From NCBI GenBank assembly GCA_002411515.1, contig DHTF01000066.1, positions 25,792 through 41,214 on the forward strand: a stretch of DNA of 15,423 nt, in the 5' to 3' direction. The notes below the pieces were generated by a model, which did not search any database, was not told the origin of the DNA, and was given only the letters and a program-made list of their open reading frames with translations. Source of the DNA: Proteiniphilum sp. UBA5267. Lineage in GTDB: Bacteria; Bacteroidota; Bacteroidia; Bacteroidales; Dysgonomonadaceae. A program made the translations under genes and the position numbers. Each line of letters starts with the position of its first letter. Within the stretch, counting starts at the first letter, position 1. Below, in pieces: positions 1 through 5,568 of this stretch.

Positions 1-275
1 GCCTGGTCATACTCTTGACTGGAATCGTCTACTTCATCGTAGTTTACCAGCGCCCTCACCTCTTTTGAGCCAAAGGGGTGTGACGTAATGTTCACGGGCA
101 ACAGAGTTGTGTTGTCATCCAACTGAAAGAATACAGTCTCGTCGGCTGCCTCTTTTACGGTGACGAGTGCATTGGGATAATAACGGTCTACATCGTCGTC
201 ATCGTCAAGACAGGAGGGCAAGACGAGCATACCGAGCAAGATTCCCGTCGTGAAAAGTAAATTGGTAATCTTCAT
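1..275 (-). CDS. NigD-like lipoprotein, C-terminally truncated by window edge
   Basis: This is a partial gene read from the complement of base 275 leftward; only the first 91 codons are present. The predicted protein begins MKITNLLFTTGILLGMLVLP followed by Ser-Cys, a type II signal peptide with lipobox LPSC and the lipidated cysteine at residue 22. An acidic run (LDDDDDV) follows directly, as is common in surface-directed Bacteroidota lipoproteins, and then a beta-rich segment. Signal peptide, acidic linker and a start like YYPNALVTVK resemble the NigD-like family, small lipoproteins named after a gene of the Prevotella nigrescin bacteriocin operon and widespread in Bacteroidales with no settled function. 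The start is the only ATG that gives a complete lipoprotein signal peptide. No TAnnTTTG box was found upstream on this strand. Family assignment rests on the N-terminal third only. Confidence 0.7.
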   Translation of the reverse strand, partial: MKITNLLFTTGILLGMLVLPSCLDDDDDVDRYYPNALVTVKEAADETVFFQLDDNTTLLPVNITSHPFGSKEVRALVNYDEVDDSSQEYDQ

Positions 276-563
276 AATTTTGTGGTTTTAAACGTTACGA
301 ATTCTTTTGTTTCAATCATTAAAACAAGACAAAGGGAGAAACCTTGCACGACAATTCGTTATTTTTTCTTAATAAGCTGGCGGATATCGATCAATTGACT
401 CTCTGTTTTACTGTTTGGATCACTTGCCATAGGGCAAGAAATACAAACGACCTTCAACATTTACAAAAGAGTGATTGTTAGTCAACTGTAGCAAGTACAT
501 GGGTTGATTCAACGACAGCAATTCAACCAATATCTATAACACTCACAATCAAATAATCACAGG
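276..563. other. Divergent intergenic region with short repeats
   Basis: These 288 bases separate the leftward NigD-like gene from the rightward reductase gene, so both promoters should lie here. No exact TAnnTTTG box was found in either direction; the closest on the plus strand (409-417, TACTGTTTG) has one extra base. The region holds a perfect 6-bp inverted repeat with a 4-base loop (CTTGCC/GGCAAG, 423-438), a TCAATTGA palindrome (391-398), and five copies of TCAAC or its complement between 454 and 527. No open reading frame or RNA gene is evident. Confidence 0.6.
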
Positions 564-1133
564 ATGAAAATAATATCTTTCGTGCATGTATCGCTGGACG
601 GTTTTGTAGCGGGATCTAACGGAGAAATCAACTGGGTAAAAATAAATGAAGAAATTTTTGATCACGTCGGGAAACGGATCAGAGAATGCGAATCTGCATT
701 ATATGGACGAGTGACCTACCAGATGATGGAAAATTACTGGCCAACTGCAGGAGACAAACCTACAGCCACCAAACATGACATTGAACATGCAAAGTGGTAT
801 AAAACGGCACACAAAGTTGTTTTGTCAAGGACAATGAAAGGCGCAGATTTGATGAACACCACAATTATCAGCGACAATCTTTCGGACAGCATAGCTGAAT
901 TAAAACGACAACCCGGTAAAGAGATTTTGCTTTTTGGTAGCCCGACAGCCACTCATTTCCTTGTTCAACAGAATTTGATTGACGGCTTTTGGTTGTTTGT
1001 CAACCCAATTATTCTTGGACAAGGTATTCCATTGTTTGCGGACATCAAAGAAAGAATAAATTTAAAACTGTTGACTACAAGACAATTTGATATTGGAGTG
1101 ACTGAACTAAATTACATAGTGGACAGGCAATAA
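564..1133 (+). CDS. Dihydrofolate reductase family protein (RibD C-terminal-like)
   Basis: A 189-residue cytoplasmic protein of the RibD C-terminal/DHFR-fold family, the group containing many small uncharacterised reductases such as YyaP and YwjB. Family hallmarks are the N-terminal strand with a SLDGF turn (residues 10-14), a nucleotide-binding-type stretch ILLFGSPTATHFL (121-133), and the late motif LFVNPIILGQGIPLF (144-158), equivalent to the family's LxxxPVxLGxGxxLF. Members are presumed NAD(P)H-dependent, but the substrate is unknown; it should not be called folA without assay. It is complete and of normal length. The ATG was chosen because the core beta strand begins immediately after it. 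The SRPBCC gene follows after 21 bases on the same strand, suggesting co-transcription. The gene is noticeably A+T-rich: bases 601-660 contain 20 G/C, against 37 in a sampled 60-base stretch of glnS, consistent with foreign origin. Confidence 0.85.
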   Translation: MKIISFVHVSLDGFVAGSNGEINWVKINEEIFDHVGKRIRECESALYGRVTYQMMENYWPTAGDKPTATKHDIEHAKWYKTAHKVVLSRTMKGADLMNTTIISDNLSDSIAELKRQPGKEILLFGSPTATHFLVQQNLIDGFWLFVNPIILGQGIPLFADIKERINLKLLTTRQFDIGVTELNYIVDRQ

Positions 1134-1154
1134 AAACAATTAAATTTTTACAGA

Positions 1155-1586
1155 ATGAAGACAATTACATTTACAACTGAAATACATGCTCCCATCGATA
1201 AGGTGTGGGAAGCATTATGGAACGAAGATGCATACACGGAATGGACAAAACATTTTGTGCCAGGATCATATTACGAGTCGGATTGGCAAATTGGTGGAAA
1301 AACCCTCTTTCTGGGTCCGGACGGCAACGGCATGTTCGCGACTATCACCAAACTCGAAAAACCTTATGAAGTGATTTTTCTACACCAGGGAGAAATATGG
1401 GATGGTGTAGAAAAAGAAAGCATCGCAGAAGGGGCATATGAGAAATACGTGCTGATCGAATCAAATGGTTCCACCACGCTGACTGTATCTGTGGATGTGG
1501 ATGAGCAGTACGAAGATCACATGGATGAAGGTTTTTCCAAAGGATTGGATGAGGTAAAGCACATTGCCGAGAATGATACAGCATGA
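1155..1586 (+). CDS. SRPBCC (AHSA1-like) domain protein
   Basis: A 143-residue protein that is one START/Bet v1-like (SRPBCC) domain of the AHSA1 type. It has the typical opening strand and helix, TTEIHAPIDKVWEALW (residues 7-22), followed by EWTKHF and the strand pair SDWQIGGKTLFLGPDG, and it closes with the long C-terminal helix. This fold makes a deep hydrophobic ligand pocket; many bacterial members are small stand-alone proteins of unknown ligand. No signal peptide or membrane segment is visible. The stop codon overlaps the ATG of the following hydrolase remnant (ATGA at 1583-1586), a classic translationally coupled junction, so the three genes of this cluster were once one operon. Length is normal and the frame intact, so it is probably still functional although its downstream partner is broken. 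The specific role cannot be deduced. Confidence 0.85.
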   Translation: MKTITFTTEIHAPIDKVWEALWNEDAYTEWTKHFVPGSYYESDWQIGGKTLFLGPDGNGMFATITKLEKPYEVIFLHQGEIWDGVEKESIAEGAYEKYVLIESNGSTTLTVSVDVDEQYEDHMDEGFSKGLDEVKHIAENDTA

Positions 1587-1989
1587 CCAGGCAGATTTAT
1601 AACAGATCGGTGCCGGTTGATGGAATAAACATCTTTTACAGGGAAGCGGGGGATCGGAATAACCAAGCCATATTGCTCCTTCATGGATTTCCGACCTCCT
1701 CCCTGATGTTTAAAAACCTGATGGTGGCGTTGACTGACAGTTGAATTGCAGTTATCAAAGTAATCTGAAGCTATTTCCTGTTTTTCAGCGCTATTTCCAG
1801 ACTTTTAAGCCTCCGGCTTTGGTGATATGGGGAAGACTGGATGCTTTTTTTGATATGAAAGAAGCGCATTGTTACAGAAGAGACCTCCCTGAAGCGCAAA
1901 TTCACCTGCTGGAAGGAGGACACATGGCCTTGGAAACCAACTTTCCGGAAGTGGTGAAATTAATGACGGACTTTTTATCCTCCCTGTGA
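1583..1989 (+). pseudogene. Alpha/beta-hydrolase remnant with internal deletion
   Basis: Two pieces of one alpha/beta-hydrolase lie in different frames. The first starts at the ATG overlapping the SRPBCC stop and runs 53 codons to a TGA at 1742-1744; it carries the N-terminal strands and the oxyanion-hole segment LLLHGFP (residues 31-37). The second, readable from about 1741 to the TGA at 1987-1989, carries the C-terminal third: SNLKLFP, the strand VIWGRLDAFF with the presumed catalytic acid, and GGHMALE with the catalytic histidine. Intact relatives are roughly 280-300 residues, so about 150 residues, including the cap and the GxSxG-type nucleophile elbow (or its Asp equivalent), are missing. 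A frame change at the join rules out a functional fusion. The pentamer CAGTT occurs on both sides of the join (1738-1742 and 1749-1753). Each half could still be translated, but neither could be an enzyme. Confidence 0.85.
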
Positions 1990-1995
1990 AATAAG

Positions 1996-2014
1996 CGTGA
2001 GCACTTTTATCACG
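1996..2014. repeat. Short inverted repeat between pseudogene and regulator
   Basis: CGTGA (1996-2000) and TCACG (2010-2014) form a 5-bp stem with a 9-base loop just after the hydrolase remnant stop. There is no T-tract, so it is at best a weak or decayed terminator. The hexamer CACGTG (2011-2016) overlaps its right arm. Confidence 0.3.
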
Positions 2015-2043
2015 TGTGAAGTAAAACTTAATATATTAATAAG

Positions 2044-2051
2044 TATCTTTG
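2044..2051 (+). promoter_or_regulatory. -7 box of XRE-cupin regulator promoter
   Basis: TATCTTTG is an exact match to the Bacteroidota sigma-ABfr -7 consensus TAnnTTTG. It lies 15 bases before the ATG at 2067, so transcription should begin only about 10 bases before the start codon. No clear TTTG was found at the usual -33 distance. An AT-rich inverted repeat, ACTTA (2026-2030) and TAAGT (2040-2044), abuts and slightly overlaps the box, a suitable place for autoregulation. Confidence 0.65.
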
Positions 2052-2066
2052 CCCAAAATTTCACAT

Positions 2067-2618
2067 ATGAATCGAATTGGGGAAAGAATAAAAAAGAAAC
2101 GGGAGTTTCACAAACTGAATCTAAATGAACTGGCAGGAAAAGTAGGTATCAGCCCAAGTGCCCTTTCTCAAATAGAAAAATCCAAATCATTTCCTTCCAT
2201 CGTCACACTGAAAAGCATCGCAGAAAACCTCCATACGACTGTAGGTGAGCTACTCGGAGAAAATGAAGCAATGGTCAACAACCCGGTTGTGCTGAGAAGC
2301 GAAATGAAACTTACTGACCAGAATCGCTCGGGCACCAATGTTTATCTGCTCTCACACCACAACGCCAACAAGCAGATGGATACCTACCTGATACGCTTTG
2401 CCAAAACATCCGGCATGGAGAATTTGCTTTCCGACTCACAAGGACAGGTTTTTTGCCACATCCTGACCGGGGAGGTGAGGTTTCAGATTGAGGACAAAAC
2501 ATATCTTTTAAAACAAGGAGACAGCATCTATCTGAATGCCAGAAACTCCAAGGATGCCGTAAACAATGCTGACGGAATCAGCGAAATGCTCTGGATTCAG
2601 TCACCCGCCAATTTTTAG
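2067..2618 (+). CDS. XRE-family transcriptional regulator with C-terminal cupin domain
   Basis: A 183-residue one-component regulator. Residues 1-65 form a Cro/C1-type helix-turn-helix: IGERIKKKRE, then LNELAGKVGISPSALSQIEK (19-38, the HTH and recognition helix), then FPSIVTLKSIAENLHTTVGELL. Residues about 105-178 form a cupin barrel, including TGEVRFQIEDKTYLLKQGDS, expected to sense a small molecule. An upstream in-frame TTG at 2049 would lengthen the protein by six residues, but it lies inside the -7 box, so the ATG at 2067 was chosen. The gene immediately precedes the DUF4914/PEPCK-like gene on the same strand with its own promoter, and related inverted repeats sit in front of both. The likely job, by inference, is ligand-responsive control of itself and that gene. 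The ligand cannot be told from the sequence. Confidence 0.9.
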   Translation: MNRIGERIKKKREFHKLNLNELAGKVGISPSALSQIEKSKSFPSIVTLKSIAENLHTTVGELLGENEAMVNNPVVLRSEMKLTDQNRSGTNVYLLSHHNANKQMDTYLIRFAKTSGMENLLSDSQGQVFCHILTGEVRFQIEDKTYLLKQGDSIYLNARNSKDAVNNADGISEMLWIQSPANF

Positions 2619-2644
2619 GTAAAGAACAAAATAAATAAAGTATC

Positions 2645-2660
2645 ACTTCATTTATTAAGT
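2645..2660. promoter_or_regulatory. Candidate operator for the XRE-cupin regulator
   Basis: ACTT (2645-2648) and AAGT (2657-2660) flank eight bases; six of the eight base pairs of the dyad are symmetric. Directly upstream is AAGTATC (2638-2644), a heptamer that recurs at 2041-2047 in the regulator's own promoter beside a related ACTTA/TAAGT repeat. Sequence and placement suit an XRE-dimer operator, but AT-rich repeats arise easily by chance, so this is inference. Confidence 0.35.
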
Positions 2661-2669
2661 AATTTACAT

Positions 2670-2677
2670 TACCTTTG
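2670..2677 (+). promoter_or_regulatory. -7 box of DUF4914/PEPCK-like gene promoter
   Basis: TACCTTTG is an exact match to the Bacteroidota -7 consensus TAnnTTTG and lies 47 bases before the chosen ATG, giving a leader of roughly 40 bases. There is no clear -33 TTTG. The inverted repeat ACTTCATTTATTAAGT (2645-2660) occupies the expected -33 region, so a bound regulator would compete with or help RNA polymerase. Confidence 0.65.
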
Positions 2678-2724
2678 TCCACGAGAAAGAAAGTTAGGTT
2701 ATCTACCAATTTAATGTATGAGCA

Positions 2725-4650
2725 ATGAGTGATATTTTTCAATTTCTTGAGAAAAGAAAAGTCTGTTTGCCGAATGACGCGATGGAGATCGTAAACGGGT
2801 GCAAATCGTATAGGGTATTCGACAGCGTGGAGCAATTAGCTGTAGCCGCAGTGGGTGGCGAAAACAGCAACAATTTTGAAGTACAATACGAGCTTCCCAA
2901 CGGGGATATCGTAACCGAAGCAACAATCCAACGGGTGAAGAATGGCATAACAGCGAACTACACCGAAGCTTACATGCGGCGCAGAGATCCTGACACCATG
3001 CTGATTGGCGACAACCTGCCGACCGACAAGGAGCGGTTCAGCGACAAAATGGGATATGATTTTGAGACGCTGCGGAAAGAAACAATCTCCTGGCTTCAGT
3101 CACAAGATCTGGCACTCATTTTTTATTTTGCCGGCGGAGATCACATCGGCACAGGCGGTGTAGCCATTGTTCCCGCCAATGCCGGGTTCTTTGCCATGGG
3201 ACTGGCCATGCTCCAGCATATCATACCACTTGAGGAGCTGCCGGAAGAGTTTGCCGTGGAATCGGCCATTTATGTTGCTCCCACCTTCAGGCATACACAT
3301 TTCAACGGGAAACAGATTGTGGTGCACAAACGCTCCGAAGAGCTCCACGAAATTTTCTCCTACAACCTCTATCCCGGTCCCAGCGCCAAAAAGGGTCTTT
3401 ATGGTGCACTGCTCACAAAAGGCGAAAAAGAGGGATGGATCACCGCGCATTGCTCCACCGTACAGGCCGTCAGCCCCTATGACAACATTACCACCTTCAT
3501 GCACGAAGGGGCCAGCGGTGGCGGCAAGAGTGAGATGCTTCAAAACATTCTACGGGAGGAAAATGGGCAAGTGCTGATAGGGACAAATATCATCAACGAG
3601 GAGAGAAGGCTCATCAACTTCCCCCTGTTTTGTTCATTCAACCCTGTGACCGACGACATGGCACTATGTCACCCTTCCTTGCAGAAAAACAACGGAAAGC
3701 TCACCGTACTTGACGCCGAAAATGCCTGGTTCATCCGGGTAGACGGCATCACAAACTATGGTGATGAGCCGTTACTTGAAAAGCTAACCATCAAATCCAA
3801 AGAACCGCTGTTGTTTCTAAACATCGAGGCCAATCCCGATAGTACCGCGCTTATCTGGGATCACATTGAGGATAGCCCGGGCAAACGGTGTCCCAACCCA
3901 CGGGTTATTGTTCCAAGACACATCATGCCCAACATTGTGAATAATCCGGTGACGGTAGATGTGCGGAGCTTTGGAGTACGCACCCCACCCTGCTCCAAAG
4001 AAAACCCCAGCTATGGCATTTTGGGACTCTTTCACATTCTTCCTCCTGCACTTGCCTGGCTCTGGCGGTTGGTATCGCCACGTGGACACGCCAACCCGAG
4101 CATCGTCGACGGTGGTGGCATGGGCAGCGAAGGAGTAGGTTCTTACTGGCCTTTTGCCACCGGGAAGATGATCCATCATGCCAACTTGTTGCTCGATCAG
4201 ATCATCAATACCCCGCGCATACGCTATACCCTGGTGCCAAACCAATATATCGGCGTCTGGAAAGTAGGATTCAAGCCGCAGTTGCTGATGCGTGAATACC
4301 TCACCCGGCGGGGAAATGCGAAACTTCGCAACGACCAGTTTCAAAATGCACGCTGCCCCCTGCTGGGCTATGAGCTGAATTATCTCACTATCGAAGGGGC
4401 CAAGATACCGTCCCGCTTTTTGCAGGTACACAAGCAACCTCTGGTAGAAGAGTCGGGTTATGATGCAGGTGCCGCCATACTGTATGATTTTTTCAGAGCG
4501 GAGCTACCCAAGTATCTCACTCCCGACCTACACCCCACCGGTCGGCGCATCATTGAAACTTGCCTCAACGATGGCAGCGTGGAGGACTACCTGGAGATCA
4601 TCCCAATGGATTACCAGTATGCGGCATTCATGACCACCACCCACGAATAG
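2725..4650 (+). CDS. DUF4914-type protein resembling ATP-dependent PEP carboxykinase
   Basis: A 641-residue soluble protein without signal peptide or membrane segments, recognised as DUF4914-like. Compared from memory with E. coli PckA (540 residues), the key elements occur in order: MRRRDP (84-89) for the PEP-binding GRSP region; SAKKGLYG (220-227) for EMKKG with the metal lysine; AHCS (241-244) for MHCS with the metal histidine; GASGGGKS (262-269) for the P-loop GLSGTGKT; TDD (309-311) for the GDDE metal aspartate; PNPRVIVP (390-397) for ENTRVSYP; and HILPP (437-441) for GVLPP. A PEPCK-fold nucleotide-dependent enzyme is therefore inferred. The altered P-loop, about 100 extra residues and changed surroundings argue against simply calling it pckA. 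It follows the XRE-cupin gene, which probably regulates it. The ATG at 2725 is the only start in frame with the N-terminus; two nearby ATGs open out-of-frame mini-ORFs. Confidence 0.85.
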   Translation: MSDIFQFLEKRKVCLPNDAMEIVNGCKSYRVFDSVEQLAVAAVGGENSNNFEVQYELPNGDIVTEATIQRVKNGITANYTEAYMRRRDPDTMLIGDNLPTDKERFSDKMGYDFETLRKETISWLQSQDLALIFYFAGGDHIGTGGVAIVPANAGFFAMGLAMLQHIIPLEELPEEFAVESAIYVAPTFRHTHFNGKQIVVHKRSEELHEIFSYNLYPGPSAKKGLYGALLTKGEKEGWITAHCSTVQAVSPYDNITTFMHEGASGGGKSEMLQNILREENGQVLIGTNIINEERRLINFPLFCSFNPVTDDMALCHPSLQKNNGKLTVLDAENAWFIRVDGITNYGDEPLLEKLTIKSKEPLLFLNIEANPDSTALIWDHIEDSPGKRCPNPRVIVPRHIMPNIVNNPVTVDVRSFGVRTPPCSKENPSYGILGLFHILPPALAWLWRLVSPRGHANPSIVDGGGMGSEGVGSYWPFATGKMIHHANLLLDQIINTPRIRYTLVPNQYIGVWKVGFKPQLLMREYLTRRGNAKLRNDQFQNARCPLLGYELNYLTIEGAKIPSRFLQVHKQPLVEESGYDAGAAILYDFFRAELPKYLTPDLHPTGRRIIETCLNDGSVEDYLEIIPMDYQYAAFMTTTHE

Positions 4651-4674
4651 TAAAAGTCGAGGTGCATAATTTTA

Positions 4675-4703
4675 TTTTTTTGGGTTTAAAATTCCCAGAA
4701 AGA
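4675..4703. repeat. Possible hairpin after the DUF4914 gene
   Basis: A 10-bp stem with two G-T wobbles (TTTTTTTGGG at 4675-4684 with CCCAGAAAGA at 4694-4703) encloses a 9-base loop 24 bases after the stop. It could attenuate read-through, but it is followed by A-rich DNA rather than a T-tract on the plus strand, so it is not a standard intrinsic terminator. Confidence 0.3.
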
Positions 4704-4746
4704 GAAAAAAAACAAAAAAAATATCTCATTTTACCCAAAAAAATAA

Positions 4747-4754
4747 TAGATTTG
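4747..4754 (+). promoter_or_regulatory. -7 box of beta-barrel protein promoter
   Basis: TAGATTTG matches TAnnTTTG exactly and lies 47 bases before the ATG at 4802, in a very AT-rich 151-base intergenic region. The -33 element is unclear. It suggests the barrel gene is transcribed separately from the DUF4914 gene. Confidence 0.55.
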
Positions 4755-4801
4755 TTGTGACTATTTTTATTTTTATAACAATAATTTAATCACACATCTC
4801 T

Positions 4802-5548
4802 ATGAAAAAGATTTTCGTATCTATCATGATGTTTGTCCTCATTTCACTTTCCGGGAAAGCACAAGAAGGAGCTTTCGAGAGCTGGAGCGCAGGTATTAAT
4901 GCGGGGCTGTATGGTGCGGGGATTCAGGGTGCCACGTCACTTTCTTCCCATTTCAAATTGAGGGCGGGATTTGATTATTTTACCTACAACCAGCAGGATG
5001 TTGCGGAATTCGAGGTAGACGTGGAATACAGCGAAACCCAGCAGACAGCTACGGCTGAGCTGACCGACCTGGAAGTTACTCTTCCCAATTTCAAAGTGCT
5101 GGTCGATTATTATCCCATGAAAAACGGCATCTTCTGTCTGACAGGAGGGGTTTATTTTGGGAACAACAAAGCATCCACAAACGGGTTGATCAGAGACTAC
5201 CAGGAATTATCGGAACAACTGGGAGAGAGTCCTTATTTGCGGTATGAAGATATCGTCATTACCCCAAACGATGACGGCAGCTTCTTTGGAGAACTCGGCA
5301 TGGGAAATGGCATCAAGCCCTATATAGGCATTGGACTGGGAAGAACCATTCCCCGCAACAGAGTAGGTTTCAAATTCGAACTGGGGATGGTATACCAGGG
5401 AAAATACACACTCACAAGCCCCAACATGAACGAAGCCGGCAACGACTGGCTGGACGGATTCATCGACGAGATGGAACTGCCGGTATCGGAAAGCATCCTA
5501 AACTGGTGGCCCATGTTAAATCTGTCACTGACCTACCGGATCAGGTAA
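4802..5548 (+). CDS. Secreted outer-membrane beta-barrel protein, function unknown
   Basis: A 248-residue protein with a clear type I signal peptide (MKKIFVSIMMFVLISLSGKA, cleavage expected before QE at residue 21). The mature part alternates hydrophobic and polar residues with many glycines and aromatics, as in AGINAGLYGAGIQGATSLSSHFKLRAGFDYFTY, here described as residues about 29-61, and FKVLVDYYPMKNGIFCLTGGVYFG (about 97-120). It ends LNLSLTYRIR, an aromatic-containing C-terminal strand typical of outer-membrane barrels. An 8-stranded OmpA/OmpW-sized barrel is plausible. No OmpA peptidoglycan-binding domain is present. The gene has its own -7 box and converges on the TPR gene with only 20 bases between the two stops. 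Exact family and cargo are not recognised. Confidence 0.75.
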   Translation: MKKIFVSIMMFVLISLSGKAQEGAFESWSAGINAGLYGAGIQGATSLSSHFKLRAGFDYFTYNQQDVAEFEVDVEYSETQQTATAELTDLEVTLPNFKVLVDYYPMKNGIFCLTGGVYFGNNKASTNGLIRDYQELSEQLGESPYLRYEDIVITPNDDGSFFGELGMGNGIKPYIGIGLGRTIPRNRVGFKFELGMVYQGKYTLTSPNMNEAGNDWLDGFIDEMELPVSESILNWWPMLNLSLTYRIR

Positions 5549-5568
5549 GCATCGTGACGTATCTTTGA

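Noticed and set aside
1741..1989. Independent 82-residue gene starting at TTG 1741
   Set aside because: Its sequence is the C-terminal third of an alpha/beta-hydrolase whose N-terminal third lies directly upstream; it is part of one broken gene.
2049..2066. TTG start six codons upstream for the XRE-cupin gene
   Set aside because: The TTG is part of the -7 box TATCTTTG and would lie upstream of the expected transcription start.
3817..4437. 206-codon open frame on the minus strand inside the DUF4914 gene (and a 147-codon one at 3100-3543)
   Set aside because: They lie wholly antisense to a gene with clear family motifs, have no recognisable domain and no upstream signal; they are by-products of codon usage.
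5560..5567. Exact TATCTTTG box on the plus strand between the converging barrel and TPR genes
   Set aside because: No plus-strand gene follows; it would only drive antisense RNA into the TPR gene. An 8-base degenerate motif is expected by chance in this length, so it is not called a promoter.
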